Below, one piece after another: positions 23,538 to 33,152 of a stretch of 64,000 bases of DNA (position 1 is its first letter; each line of letters begins with the position of its first letter). The notes under the pieces are model-generated. The model was not told the DNA's origin. It did not search any database and saw nothing but the letters and a program-made list of their open reading frames with translations. Source of the DNA: Saccharopolyspora flava (GTDB taxonomy: Bacteria > Actinomycetota > Actinomycetes > Mycobacteriales > Pseudonocardiaceae); assembly GCF_900116135.1 (NCBI RefSeq), contig NZ_FOZX01000003.1, forward strand, positions 372,001-436,000. The letters are read 5' to 3'. The translations under genes and the position numbers were made by a program.

Positions 23538-26422
23538 GGTCTTCCGGCGAGCGGCGCCGCTTCGACCTCGTCGTCGCGGTGCTGAAGTCGTGCCCGGGAA
23601 CCGCCCAGCACGGCCGCCAGGTCAGCGCGCTTGGACACCCGCAGCTTGCGGTAGGCGTTGGTGAGGTGGGTTTCCACCGTGCGCAGGGTGACGAACAGCG
23701 CCTCGGCGATCGCCCGGTTGCTGGCCCCGGCGGCCGCCATCGTCGCGACCCGTCGTTCGCTGCCGGTGAGCAGGTCCACCGGCGAGCGCAGCGGCTGCCC
23801 GACCCGGCCGCCCGCGGTCACCAGCAGCGTGCGCGCGCTGTCGGCGATGGGCTTGGCCCCGCACAGGGTGGCCAGGTCGACGCAGCGCCGCAGGTGCTTG
23901 CGCGCACCCCGGGCGTCCTCGGTGCGCAGCAGCGCCTCGCCGAGCCGGTGGTGGGCGCGGGCCTCGTCGAGCCAGGCGGGTGATCCGGACAGCACCTCGA
24001 CGGCCTCGGTCAGCGAGTCCACCGCGAGCACCGGGTCCTCGGTGACCGCGCCGCGCGCCATCAGGTGCCGGCCCCGAGCCCGCGCGGTGCCCCAGCGCTG
24101 GGCGGCCTCCCCGTCCTGGTCGAGCAGGTCGGCCGCTTCCGAGCGGCGGCCGAGACCCGCCAGCAGGATGGCCGCGTCGGTGCGCCACGGCACGAACACC
24201 GGGTTCAGGATGCCCGCGCCGGTCATGCTGCGGCCGCAGCGCAGCAGCAGTTCCGCGGCCGCGGTGCGCTCGTCGCGCATCCAGTGCACGCGGGCCCGCG
24301 CGTGCAGGTAGTAGGGCCATTCGAGGGTCGCCTCGTCGAACCAGTCCCGTTCGATGCGGCCGAGCACCTCGTCGGCCTGGTCGACGTGCCCCTGCTCGGT
24401 GAGCGCGGCGGCCCAGGCGGTGTACTGCGCGGCGGTCGAGTCGGCGCAGACGGTCTGCGCGCAGATCTCGGCGGCGGTCCGCGCCTCCTCGGCGGCGCCC
24501 CGCACGTCGCCGAAGTGCAGCAGGACCCGGGCGTAGCAGGACAGCGAGTAGGAGTAGTCCCAGCGCGCCCCCATGCTCTCGACCAGTTCCACCGAGCGCT
24601 GCGCGGCGGGCAGCAGGTCGTCGGTGGTGTCGGCCAGGTGCAGGGCGAACAGCGCGCACCGCTCGGTCCACGGGTCGGCGTCGCTGGCCTGGAAGTTCAA
24701 GGCGGTGCGCGCGTGCTGCACGACCTGCGCGGACGGCTCACCGCGCAGCGACTGCACGAACGCGGTCGCGGCCAGCATCCGGCGCTCGGCCGGGGTGCCG
24801 CCGGAGAGCAGCGGGCGCTCGGCGATGCGGTCCTGCACCAGGCCGAAGGTCGACTTCTCACCGCTGCCGATGATCATCAGCATCGATTCGACCGACAGGC
24901 ACAGCTCGCGCAGCGCCGCCGAGGCGTCGTGCCGGGCCTTGCGGGTCAGCATCGCCAGCACTTCGCCCAGCGCGCGCACGGCCTCGGGATGCCGTTGCGC
25001 GGTGACCGCCGTCATCGCGAAGTTCAGCACGAACGACACGTAGATCGTGGGGTCGGTGACCTCGTCGAGCAGTTCCCGCAGGATCGGCAGCGCCGCGTAC
25101 GGGTCGAGCTGCGCGAGCACCCGGCCCAGGTCTGCGCGCACCCGGATCCGCTGGGGCTCGGAGGTCTCGACGTCGAGCACCCGCCGCAGGTAGCGAACGG
25201 CGATCTCGGGGGCACCCCGCTGCTCGGACAGCGCGGCGGCGTCGCGCAGGACCCCGGCCATCCACGGCTGGTTCAGCTCGCCCAGCTGCACCAGGTGCTC
25301 GGCGACCTCGATCGCGGGCCGCCCGGTGTCGTTGAGGATGCGGGCCGCCCGCATCCGGTCCTCTTCGGACACCGGCACCACTTCGAGCACCGCCGCCCGC
25401 ATCCCGTCGTGCGCGAAGTCCACACCGGACTCGGCCATGACGTCGCAGCGCCGCAGCGCCTCGATCGCCTCGGTGACCTGCCACCGGGTCACTCCCGCCA
25501 TCGCCGCAACGGTTTCCACGCCCGCACCGGGTCCGAGCACGGCCACGGCCGCGGCGACCCGGGCGGTGCGCCGGGGTTGCCCGGCGAGACGGCTCCGCAC
25601 GGAGGCCGCCAGCACGCCGCGCCCGATCTGCTCGGCCGGGACGGTGCCCGTCTCGTCGGGCCGCACCCCCGCCTGGTGCAGGGCGTCGAGGAGCCGGTGC
25701 AGCAGCGCCGGGTTCCCGCCGGAGGTGCGAGCGCAGGTGTCGACGAAATCGCTGTCCGGGGTGACGGGCAGCGACGCCGCCACGATCTCGCCGACCTCGT
25801 CGCGGGTCAGCGGCGCCGGTTCGAGCACCGTGCCCGCGCGCTGCGCCACCAGGTCGGACATGGCGGCCCGCGCCGCGCCGTCGAGCTCGTCGGAGCGGTA
25901 GCCGAGCACCACCAGCAGCGGCAGGTCGGCGGCGCGGCGCAGCGCGAAGTCCAGCCAGCGCAGCGAGGCGGGGTCGCAGTGGTGGGCGTCGTCGATGACG
26001 AGCACCAGCGGGCGGGCGACCATCAGGTTCGCGGCCACCGAGTGCAGGGCGGACAGCGTCGCGTAGTCGCTGGAGTTGCGGGCCAACCGCAGGTCCGGGA
26101 ACAGCGCCGGAACCGCGGCCCCGGCGACGTCGTCGGCGCCGAGTTCCAGGGGTTCGAAGAGCCTCCGCACCGCGTCGTAGCGCGGCGGACGGGTCGTGGC
26201 CGGGCAGCGCACCTGCAGGACGGAGCAGGTTCTCAGGTGCTCGTGCCGCCGGAATTCGCTCAGCAGACGGCTCTTTCCGACTCCGCTCGGTCCCCGGACG
26301 ATGACGCACCGCGCTCGGCTCGCCCGGGCGTCCGCGAGCGCCTCCGCGAGCACGGCGCACTCGCGGGAGCGACCAACCCAGGGCTGGATCGGCTCGGCGA
26401 TGCGCTGATGGTCACCCCGCAA
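23534..26422 (-). CDS. LAL-family LuxR regulator (large ATP-binding activator) 2
   Basis: A 962-residue LAL protein, distinct from but organised like its downstream neighbour. Walker A is GPSGVGKS (residues 44-51) and Walker B is PLVLVIDDAHHCD. The C-terminal LuxR helix-turn-helix begins LLTGSERRVATM and contains LRTVETHLTNAYRKLRV. It is the first gene of the two-gene regulator message and is separated by 138 bp from the PAS-LuxR gene. A weak PAS-LuxR-like palindrome lies 30 bp upstream of the ATG, which would place this gene below the PAS-LuxR protein in a cascade; that is inference. Confidence 0.92.
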   Translation of the reverse strand: MRGDHQRIAEPIQPWVGRSRECAVLAEALADARASRARCVIVRGPSGVGKSRLLSEFRRHEHLRTCSVLQVRCPATTRPPRYDAVRRLFEPLELGADDVAGAAVPALFPDLRLARNSSDYATLSALHSVAANLMVARPLVLVIDDAHHCDPASLRWLDFALRRAADLPLLVVLGYRSDELDGAARAAMSDLVAQRAGTVLEPAPLTRDEVGEIVAASLPVTPDSDFVDTCARTSGGNPALLHRLLDALHQAGVRPDETGTVPAEQIGRGVLAASVRSRLAGQPRRTARVAAAVAVLGPGAGVETVAAMAGVTRWQVTEAIEALRRCDVMAESGVDFAHDGMRAAVLEVVPVSEEDRMRAARILNDTGRPAIEVAEHLVQLGELNQPWMAGVLRDAAALSEQRGAPEIAVRYLRRVLDVETSEPQRIRVRADLGRVLAQLDPYAALPILRELLDEVTDPTIYVSFVLNFAMTAVTAQRHPEAVRALGEVLAMLTRKARHDASAALRELCLSVESMLMIIGSGEKSTFGLVQDRIAERPLLSGGTPAERRMLAATAFVQSLRGEPSAQVVQHARTALNFQASDADPWTERCALFALHLADTTDDLLPAAQRSVELVESMGARWDYSYSLSCYARVLLHFGDVRGAAEEARTAAEICAQTVCADSTAAQYTAWAAALTEQGHVDQADEVLGRIERDWFDEATLEWPYYLHARARVHWMRDERTAAAELLLRCGRSMTGAGILNPVFVPWRTDAAILLAGLGRRSEAADLLDQDGEAAQRWGTARARGRHLMARGAVTEDPVLAVDSLTEAVEVLSGSPAWLDEARAHHRLGEALLRTEDARGARKHLRRCVDLATLCGAKPIADSARTLLVTAGGRVGQPLRSPVDLLTGSERRVATMAAAGASNRAIAEALFVTLRTVETHLTNAYRKLRVSKRADLAAVLGGSRARLQHRDDEVEAAPLAGRP

Positions 26423-26451
26423 CCCAACTCACCCCGACTTACACGTTCTGA

Positions 26452-26467
26452 CCAGGGATTTTCCCAG
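26452..26467. promoter_or_regulatory. Weak PAS-LuxR-like palindrome upstream of the LAL operon
   Basis: CCAGGGATTTTCCCAG is a near-palindrome 30 bp upstream of the LAL start codon. It shares AGGGA and TCCC with the PimM-type consensus but has wider spacing and one mismatch in CTAGGGA, so it is weaker than the sites at 15747 and 19474. Confidence 0.3.
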
Positions 26468-26560
26468 CCGCACTCGCGGGGTTCGTCCGCCGGTAGACCT
26501 GCGCAGTCCACCATCGGCCCGCGCAGGAGCGCAAGCGCTGATCAACTTCGGAAACGGGCC

Positions 26561-27256
26561 TTACTTCACGTAGTCGCGCGGAACGCGGGGAGGCCAGCTT
26601 CCGACGCTCAGCAACCCGAGGCTGTAGGCCCGGGACACCAGCGCAGCTCGGTTGGGCGCCTTGAGCTTCTTGAGCATCGCGCCCACGTGGTACTCGACAC
26701 CCTGCCGGCTCAGGAACAGCCGGGAGGCCAGCCGCACCGTCGATTCCCCGGTGGCGATGCCTTCGAGGATGCGGGCGTTGAGCTCGGACAGGACGCGCTT
26801 GCGGTCGGCGACGACCACGTTGGCCTTGTTCAGCTTCTCCGGGGACAGCAGCACGACGAACTGGGTCAGCTCACCGGAGGAGGCGCCGCGCACGGCGACC
26901 CCGGTGATGTCGCCGGTGAAGGCGGTCTGATCTGCGCCGACGCCCACGAAGCACTCGGAGAAGCGCTGGCTGCGGCCGTCGAGCAACCGCTCGAAGTTCC
27001 GGCTGATCGGCTCCCGCACGCCGGGGTGCAGCAGCTCGCAGAAGTTCCGTCCCACGACCGACTCGCGAGACCGGCCGAATTGATCGACAAAGGCGTCGTT
27101 GGCCTGAGTGATCCGCAACTGCAGATCCAAACTCGCCAAGTGAAGCCCTGATCGCTCGAGGAGGGACTGGAACACATCCGCGTCGGCGATATCATTCTTC
27201 AATTCATCGCCGCATGCGTTGTCCAAGAGGCGAGAATCGGCGGCAACAGGGGGCAT
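26561..27256 (-). CDS. PAS-LuxR pathway regulator (PimM/AmphRIV type)
   Basis: A 231-residue regulator with an N-terminal PAS domain (about residues 25-140, including the ITQANDAFVDQFGRS and VVGRNFCELLHP blocks) and a C-terminal LuxR DNA-binding domain (about 160-225) with FLSRQGVEYHVGAMLKKLKA. That last block is very like the DNA-binding region of polyene-cluster regulators such as PimM. The ATG at 27256 is chosen over longer forms because AGAGAGG lies about 9 bp upstream. This family binds CTVGGGAWWTCCCBAG-type sites, and three related sites occur before the PKS, ABC and thioesterase genes. It is the likely direct activator of the cluster. Confidence 0.9.
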   Translation of the reverse strand: MPPVAADSRLLDNACGDELKNDIADADVFQSLLERSGLHLASLDLQLRITQANDAFVDQFGRSRESVVGRNFCELLHPGVREPISRNFERLLDGRSQRFSECFVGVGADQTAFTGDITGVAVRGASSGELTQFVVLLSPEKLNKANVVVADRKRVLSELNARILEGIATGESTVRLASRLFLSRQGVEYHVGAMLKKLKAPNRAALVSRAYSLGLLSVGSWPPRVPRDYVK

Positions 27257-28396
27257 TGACGGTGTACCTCTCTCGAATCCTGAGGAATCCCGACTGCCGG
27301 GAAGATCTGTTTGTCCCCGCACGGAGACACCTCCGATCGTATGAAGCGCGCTCTTATGAGGTCAACGCGACGGAGAGGCCGCCTCCTAATGTTGTGGTTG
27401 CCGACACCAGCAGTTCGTGCACCTCTCTCAGAAAAAAATTTGAACCGCTTCCTACCTGCGACGACAGAAGAGGTGCGGACCAAACGGGCTCCCTACGTTG
27501 GGCCGTTCAGGCTAATTGAACCATGCGGCGTCCGGGGTAGCCATACACGCGTGATCCGCGCCACTGGCGCCCGGGGAGAGTATTTAGTCGTCCGAGGCGC
27601 GGCGTTCTAAGCCGGACAAGTCCGAACACTCAGAGCAATTGCTCAAATGAGCCGAGTAGCCGCCCGTGCTCATCTGAGCGCGTTGAAATCCCAGACTTCA
27701 CAGAATTCCCATATTACCGGACGACGAGCAGGAATCCTTATATTCGCCATTGAACACCACAGCCAAACGGTTCATTCCATCGCGGTAACGAATTGAACCC
27801 GCTCGATCAATTCAGGGCGCGGGGCGCTCGGACTGAGCGCTCGGCGGCGCCGGCGCTGTCGCCGTGGTCGCCGCGGTCGGTGCGTCGCCGAACCGCCTTC
27901 AGGGGATCAGTTCAGACCGCCCGGCCGCCGGACCCGATCCGCCAACGCCGACAGGGCCATCAAGGCCGACCGACGGTCAAGGCCGACGGGGCCATCGCCG
28001 ACCGGCCGTCACCATCGAGAGCCGTCGAGAGCCGTCGAACGGCACGAGACCCGGCGACCAACGTCAACAGCAGTGCCACGAACAGGCAGACGCCGGGCAG
28101 TGACCGCAGAACGCCGCGATCCGGGGTGAGGGCCCACAGCTCCACCGCGGCGCGGAACAAACAGCGACAGCAAGGCCAACACCGACAGCGAGGCCAACAG
28201 GCGGGCAATAACAACTCCGCCGTGCACGACGAGGAATGCGTTCATTCCCCGCGGTCGCCCCGTGCGTCGCTACGCGATCACCACGGGGCTTTCACGCGGG
28301 GCCGCTTTCATCACGGCCGGCTCCACTGCGGCCGCTATCACCGCGCGATCTCAGGACGGGACGCGCGGCGAACGAGGAACCCCTCAGAGGGGACGA
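27257..28396. other. Gene-poor stretch of about 1.1 kb, probable PKS cluster boundary
   Basis: No convincing intact gene was found. The part near 27320-27790 has visibly lower GC than the rest of the window and several A/T runs, as expected of promoter or neutral DNA. Open frames here have poor composition and no recognisable domains. A possible decayed small membrane protein gene lies at 27960-28245 on the minus strand. Confidence 0.6.
27960..28245 (-). pseudogene. Possible frameshifted two-helix membrane protein
   Basis: From ATG 28245 the first about 30 codons give a hydrophobic helix ending LASLSVLALLSLF. The natural continuation is in another frame, giving FRAAVELWALTPDRG and then a second helix GVCLFVALLLTLVAG before a polar tail. 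A one-base indel near the run TTTGTTCC would rejoin them into a protein of about 95 residues. Family unknown. It could instead be chance, since the start has no good ribosome-binding site. Confidence 0.25.
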
Positions 28397-28603
28397 TCAG
28401 TTCGCGCCGGCCTCCGGTCGCGGGGTGGCGGAATCGTCCTTCTTGGCCGCTTCCTCGTCCTCGCGCAGACCTCGCGCCTCCGCCTTGAGCACCCGCGCGG
28501 ACTGCCCCAGCGAGCGCGCGACCTGCGGCAACTTGCTCGAGCCGAACAGCAGGGCGACCACAACCAGCACGATCAACCAGTGCCATGCGCTCAACGATCC
28601 CAT
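28397..28603 (-). CDS. tatA: Sec-independent (Tat) translocase subunit TatA
   Basis: A 68-residue protein with a single N-terminal membrane helix ([20 protein letters not shown]) followed by an amphipathic helix ([20 protein letters not shown]) and a charged tail. This is the full TatA/TatE layout, including the FGSSKLP hinge. TatA oligomerises with TatB and TatC to pass folded proteins across the cell membrane; no tatB or tatC lies nearby, so this is a stand-alone copy. It is divergent from the MHS transporter. Confidence 0.88.
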   Translation of the reverse strand: MGSLSAWHWLIVLVVVALLFGSSKLPQVARSLGQSARVLKAEARGLREDEEAAKKDDSATPRPEAGAN

Positions 28604-28874
28604 GCTCGCGCCCTCCCGACATCGGCATTACCGTTCGATCCGTTCACACCCAGTCTACCGAGGCGGGAACAACGATCTTTCGGGGTGTGAACTTCCGCAT
28701 TTTCCGCGCGGAATGAATGATTTGCCCGCTTTGATTGCATACGGCGCTGTTTCGTTTTCGCCGGATTAGGCGACCTTGGTTTCTTCCACTACTGTCGTTC
28801 GCCATGTTCACGTACCGCAAGAAGGCATCTGCGCATTGCGAATCCGTGACCCTCCGCTTGAGGAGGTGGTCGTG

Positions 28875-30278
28875 GTGACCGGCAAGAAGGAAGATCCCGG
28901 ATTCTCGCCCGGTATCCGGTCCGTCGGCGGCATCACGGTCGTCGACCCCTCGCTGGTGCGTCGCGCGGTCGCCGCGGCCGCGGTGGGGAACGTGACGGAG
29001 TGGTTCGACTTCGGGGTCTTCGCCTACATGGCGACCACGATCGGCAAGGTCTTCTACCCGTCGTCCAGCCCGACCGCCCAGCTGCTGGCGACGTTCGGCA
29101 CGTTCGCCGCGGCGTTCCTGGTCCGCCCCATCGGCGGCATGTTCTTCGGCCCGCTCGGCGACCGCATCGGCCGCACGAAGGTGCTGGCCACCACGATGAT
29201 CATGATGGCGGCCGGCACGTTCTGCATCGGCCTGATCCCCAGCCACGCCACCATCGGCCTGGCCGCCCCGATCCTGCTGCTGCTCGCCCGGCTCGTCCAG
29301 GGCTTCTCCACCGGTGGTGAGTACGGCGGTGCGATGACGTTCATCGCCGAGTACGCACCGGACCGCAGGCGCGGCTTCCTGGGCAGCTGGCTGGAGTTCG
29401 GCACCCTGACCGGCTACATCTTCGGTGCGGTGATCGTCGCGGTGCTCACGGCCGTCATGCCGGAGGAGGCACTGCTGTCGTGGGGCTGGCGCATCCCGTT
29501 CCTGATCGCCGGCCCGCTGGGCATCGTCGGCATGTACCTGCGGTTGAAGCTGGAGGAGACTCCGGCGTTCGCGCAGCTCGTCGAGACGCACGAGAAGCGC
29601 GAGGCCGAGTCGACCAAGACCGAGTTCCGCGAGATCTTCGTCCGCCACTGGCCGGCGATGCTGATCTGCGGCGCGCTGGTCCTGGTGTTCAACGTGACCA
29701 ACTACATGCTCACCGCCTACATGCCGACCTACCTGTCGGACGAGATGCCGCCCGGAATCAGCGACACGGAGTCGTCGGTGCTGCAGATCGTGGTCATGGC
29801 GGTGATGCTCGTGGTCATCACGTTCATCGGCAGCGCCAGCGACCGCTTCGGCCGCAAGCCGGTCGTCATGACGGGCTGCATCGCCCTGGTGGTCCTGTCG
29901 GTTCCGTCGGTGCTGCTCATCCAGCAGAACACGATCCCGACGGTGTTCGCCGGCCTGATGATCATGGGTCTGATGCTGGTGGTGTTCAGCGCCACGATGC
30001 CCTCGACGCTGCCCGCCCTGTTCCCGACCAACATCCGCCAGGGCGGCCTGTCGATCTCGTTCAACATCTCGGTCTCGCTGTTCGGCGGCACGGTCGCCAC
30101 GGTGATGACGGCCCTGATCGCCGCGACCGGTGATCTGATGTGGCCGGGTTACTACCTGATCGGCGCCGGTGTCATCGGCGCGATCGGGATCTGGTTCGCC
30201 CAGGAGTCCGCTGGACGGCCTCTCCCGGGTTCGCCGGCTTCGGCGGCCCCGGACGAGGAGGCCTCCGCGGCCCGGTAG
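28875..30278 (+). CDS. MFS transporter of the metabolite:H+ symporter (ProP-like) family
   Basis: About 467 residues with twelve predicted membrane helices. Signature features are EWFDFGVFAYM in the first helix, GDRIGRTKV in the loop after helix 2, and STGGEYGGAMTFIAE, as in ProP-type osmolyte and organic-acid symporters. The substrate is not readable; proline/betaine or a carboxylate is likely. The GTG at 28875 is chosen because AGGAGG lies 8 bp upstream (GTG 28872 is equally in frame). A strong hairpin follows the stop, so it appears to be transcribed alone. Confidence 0.88.
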   Translation: MTGKKEDPGFSPGIRSVGGITVVDPSLVRRAVAAAAVGNVTEWFDFGVFAYMATTIGKVFYPSSSPTAQLLATFGTFAAAFLVRPIGGMFFGPLGDRIGRTKVLATTMIMMAAGTFCIGLIPSHATIGLAAPILLLLARLVQGFSTGGEYGGAMTFIAEYAPDRRRGFLGSWLEFGTLTGYIFGAVIVAVLTAVMPEEALLSWGWRIPFLIAGPLGIVGMYLRLKLEETPAFAQLVETHEKREAESTKTEFREIFVRHWPAMLICGALVLVFNVTNYMLTAYMPTYLSDEMPPGISDTESSVLQIVVMAVMLVVITFIGSASDRFGRKPVVMTGCIALVVLSVPSVLLIQQNTIPTVFAGLMIMGLMLVVFSATMPSTLPALFPTNIRQGGLSISFNISVSLFGGTVATVMTALIAATGDLMWPGYYLIGAGVIGAIGIWFAQESAGRPLPGSPASAAPDEEASAAR

Positions 30279-30286
30279 TGCGGACG

Positions 30287-30321
30287 CGTCGGGTGCCGGA
30301 GCCGTTGTCCGGCACCCGACG
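30287..30321. terminator. Hairpin terminator after the MHS transporter
   Basis: A perfect 14-bp stem (30287-30300 with 30308-30321) and a 7-base loop lie 8 bp after the transporter stop. There is no T-run, as is common in high-GC actinomycetes. Confidence 0.7.
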
Positions 30322-30399
30322 TGCTTGCCCGGCAGATGGAGTTGTCAAACAGCAGGTGCCACGAGGGCGCGTTGGGTCGCCCGGCCAGCGCGGGCCGGT

Positions 30400-31719
30400 T
30401 CAGGTGGCGGGTTCGGGTTGTCGCGGTCTGGGAACGAGTTCCCGGACCAGACGCAGGTGGTCGCTCGGCCGGGCCGTTCCCCCGGGCCGTGGCGTCTGAT
30501 CCGGGTCGATGCGTCGCGGTGGCGTGAACAGCGTTCTCCCCTCCTCGATGACGATGTTCCAGTGGTCACTGTGGACGGTCCGGTGGTGGAACGCACACAG
30601 CATCACCATGTTTCCCGGGTTCGTCTCTCCCCCGTTGAACCACTCGACGACGTGGTGCGCCTGCGAGGTGCCCGGCGGGTGCTCGCATCCGGGGAACGCG
30701 CAGATCCCGTCCCTCCGGAACAGCGCCGCCCGCAGCTGGGGCGGCGCGGTCCGCTCCTCCCTGCCGTAGTCGAGCGCGACCCCGTCGCTTCCGAGCACGA
30801 CGGGCAGGATCCCGGCGTCGCAGGCCAAGCGGCGCACCGCGTCGACGCTGATCGGCTCCCCGTCGGCGAACATGCCCGGGAGAACCCCCTCGGCGTCGGA
30901 GTCGAGGCTGCGCACCAGGTCGTCGTATCCGACGGTGACCTGGACCTGCACCCGCTGACCGCCCACCCTCGGCATCCCCTCGGAGCCCAGCGCGAGATCC
31001 ACCAAGGTCGCCAGACCGTCGGCGTGCCGCTGGGCAGGGGTCCGCGGGTCGGGCGTCCCGTCGTGGGCGGGGCAGGGCTTGGACAGCGGTCGCAGCGCGG
31101 CGATGAACTTCCGCCCGACCTCCTTGTCCAACCGCGCTTTGACCACGACGCTGCCGTCGCCGGTGGTGACGTAGTGCAGTTCGCGCGACTCGTGCTGGGC
31201 GTCCTCCTCCGACGCGGCCGCACGGCGGTCGTAGCCGGCGTTGATCCCGTTGGCCAACCGGCGCAGATCGCGGGGTCGGCACCGCCGGGCCCGCTGCACC
31301 AGCACCGTCTCCACGCGCGGCGCCTCGCCCGCGGCGTGCGCGGGAAGCCGCTTCACGCACGAGGCGATGACCTGCGCGTGCTCCACGCTGATCGCCCCCT
31401 CGGCCAGCGCCCGTCGCGCCTCGCTCGCCGCGCTGCTGACGGCGACCTCGACGCGACCGCGCGCCTGCCCGGGATCGACCCGGAGCACGTCCTGCAACCA
31501 CACACCGGTGTTGCGCGCCCCGTGAGCCCGCGCCACCTCGTGCCTCTCGGCCTCGGCGATCAGCTCACCCTGGACCGAGTGCACGTACCGCGCGAGCGAC
31601 TCCAATTCCCTGATGGCGCCCGCCAGTTCACTGGCGCGCCTCGGTGACGCCACGGCTCCCGCAACAGCGGCCCGAGCCGTGGCAACGGCATCGGCGAAAA
31701 CCTGCGTCATCGAACTCAT
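30400..31719 (-). CDS. DUF222 / 13E12-repeat protein with C-terminal HNH nuclease domain
   Basis: A 439-residue protein. The N-terminal and central parts match the helical DUF222 region common in multicopy actinobacterial 13E12-like genes. The C-terminus carries an HNH-type site: CAFPGC, then QAHHVVEWFNGG, then NMVMLCAFHHRTVH, with zinc-binding cysteines and the paired histidines intact. The biological role is unknown; these genes are repeated in genomes and have been suspected of mobility. ATG 31719 is chosen (ATG 31710 is also in frame). It is divergent from the zinc alcohol dehydrogenase across a gap holding a palindromic repeat. Confidence 0.88.
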   Translation of the reverse strand: MSSMTQVFADAVATARAAVAGAVASPRRASELAGAIRELESLARYVHSVQGELIAEAERHEVARAHGARNTGVWLQDVLRVDPGQARGRVEVAVSSAASEARRALAEGAISVEHAQVIASCVKRLPAHAAGEAPRVETVLVQRARRCRPRDLRRLANGINAGYDRRAAASEEDAQHESRELHYVTTGDGSVVVKARLDKEVGRKFIAALRPLSKPCPAHDGTPDPRTPAQRHADGLATLVDLALGSEGMPRVGGQRVQVQVTVGYDDLVRSLDSDAEGVLPGMFADGEPISVDAVRRLACDAGILPVVLGSDGVALDYGREERTAPPQLRAALFRRDGICAFPGCEHPPGTSQAHHVVEWFNGGETNPGNMVMLCAFHHRTVHSDHWNIVIEEGRTLFTPPRRIDPDQTPRPGGTARPSDHLRLVRELVPRPRQPEPAT

Positions 31720-31880
31720 GTTCCCATTGTGCCGCCGAGCCACACCCCACGCCATCGCTAGATCAGGTGATCGAATCCCAAAGAACACAAGGCGTTTTCA
31801 ACTTCCACCCGACAAACCCCCTCCCCACCACACCAACCGAGAACACACGAGCGAGGTAGAGGTCCCACGTCCAAACGCTG

Positions 31881-31944
31881 CACCTGTGCGGTGGGGGGGA
31901 AGTTTTCATGAAAACTTCCCCACCACCCACCCACCGCACAGGTG
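31881..31944. repeat. Palindromic repeat, copy B (intergenic)
   Basis: The core AGTTTTCATGAAAACT sits in a 26-bp perfect palindrome (31896-31921). Outer 13-bp arms at 31881-31893 and 31932-31944 are also perfectly complementary. Between them the right side has extra CACCC-like units, so the arms differ in length. It lies between divergent genes, so a terminator role is unlikely for this copy. Confidence 0.85.
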
Positions 31945-32046
31945 TTCCACGAGGTAACGCCCTGACCTCGGGTTTCTGGCGCCACGGATCCGCGTGCGCT
32001 CACCTACCATGCGGGACGTACCCGTGTCGCAGGTGAGGAGCAGGCG

Positions 32047-33087
32047 ATGAAGGCGTTGCAGTACCGGGAGATCGGCTCCGCACCCGAGGTCGTCACCGTC
32101 CCCGATCCGGAGCCCGGGCCCGGTCAGGTGCTGCTGAAGGTCAGCGCCGCCGGTGCGTGCCACTCTGACATCGCCGTGATGAGCTGGCCGGCCGAGGGCT
32201 TCCCGTACGCGCTGCCGATGACCTTGGGGCACGAGGGCGTCGGCACCGTGGCCGCCCTCGGCGCCGGTGTCACGGGTCTGTCCGAGGGCGATGCGGTCGC
32301 GGTCTACGGGCCGTGGGGCTGCGGCATCTGCCTCAACTGCGCCGCGGGCAAGGAGAACTACTGCCTGCGCGCCGCTGACCTGGGAATCAACCCACCTGGG
32401 CTCGGCGCTCCCGGGTCGATGGCCGAGTACCTGATCGTCGACGATCCTCGCCACCTGGCCCCGCTGAACGGCTTGGACCCGGTCGACGCGGTCCCGCTGA
32501 CCGATGCGGGCCTGACGCCGTACCACGCGATCAAGCCGACGCTGCCCAAGCTCGTCCCGGGAGCGACCGCGGTGGTCATCGGCGTGGGCGGGCTGGGGCA
32601 CATCGCCGTCCAGATCCTCCGCGCGCTGACCAGCGCGCGCATCGTCGCCCTGGACGTCACCGAGGACAAGCTCGCCTTGGCCCGCACCGTCGGCGCCCAC
32701 GAGACCCTGCTGTCGGATGACAAGGCCGCCGCCAAGGTCCGCGAGCTGACCGACGGCCGCGGCGCCCAAGCCGTCTTCGACTTCGTCGGCGCCCAGCCCA
32801 CGGTGAACATCGCAGGCGCCGTGGCCTCGGTCGAGGCCGACATCACCATCGTCGGCATCGCAGGAGGCACCCTCCCCGTGGGCTTCGGCGCTCTCCCGTT
32901 CGAGGCCTCGGTGACCGCCCCCTACTGGGGCAGTCGCAGCGAGTTCCACGAGGTCCTGGAGCTGGCCCGAGCCGGAGCGATCTCGGTCCACACCGAGACG
33001 TACTCGCTGGACGAGGCACCCCGGGCGTACGAGCGCCTCCACGACGGCACGGTCAACGGCAGAGCAGTCGTCCTCCCCCACGGATGA
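32047..33087 (+). CDS. Zinc-dependent NAD(P) alcohol dehydrogenase
   Basis: A 346-residue medium-chain dehydrogenase oxidising an alcohol or reducing an aldehyde. Catalytic zinc ligands lie in GACHSD and in LGHEGVG. The structural zinc site is the four-cysteine lobe CGICLNCAAGKENYC. The nucleotide-binding loop is VIGVGGLGHIA. All are intact and the length is normal. ATG 32047 has GGTGAGGAG about 7 bp upstream. It appears monocistronic, with a hairpin behind it shared with the convergent dehydrogenase gene. The substrate is not predictable. Confidence 0.92.
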   Translation: MKALQYREIGSAPEVVTVPDPEPGPGQVLLKVSAAGACHSDIAVMSWPAEGFPYALPMTLGHEGVGTVAALGAGVTGLSEGDAVAVYGPWGCGICLNCAAGKENYCLRAADLGINPPGLGAPGSMAEYLIVDDPRHLAPLNGLDPVDAVPLTDAGLTPYHAIKPTLPKLVPGATAVVIGVGGLGHIAVQILRALTSARIVALDVTEDKLALARTVGAHETLLSDDKAAAKVRELTDGRGAQAVFDFVGAQPTVNIAGAVASVEADITIVGIAGGTLPVGFGALPFEASVTAPYWGSRSEFHEVLELARAGAISVHTETYSLDEAPRAYERLHDGTVNGRAVVLPHG

Positions 33088-33107
33088 GCAGCGCCCGCGG
33101 CAACGGT

Positions 33108-33145
33108 GATCGGGGCCGATCGACCTCGCGCGATCGGCCCTGATC
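33108..33145. terminator. Bidirectional hairpin between convergent genes
   Basis: A 15-bp stem with one G-T pair (33108-33122 with 33131-33145) and an 8-base loop lies between the stops of the alcohol dehydrogenase and the mmsA-like gene, and could serve both. Confidence 0.6.
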
Positions 33146-33152
33146 CGCACCG

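Noticed and set aside
20769-23585. Long plus-strand frame opposite the first LAL regulator
   Set aside because: It is antisense of a gene with clear Walker and LuxR motifs; its own translation has no recognisable domain.
27793-28488. Plus-strand open frame of 231 codons in the gene-poor stretch
   Set aside because: The composition is Arg/Pro/Ser-rich with no domain or ribosome-binding site, and it overlaps tatA on the other strand.
30400-31719. Intein or group II intron maturase for the HNH protein
   Set aside because: The protein has a full-length DUF222 region, no splicing blocks and no flanking split gene.
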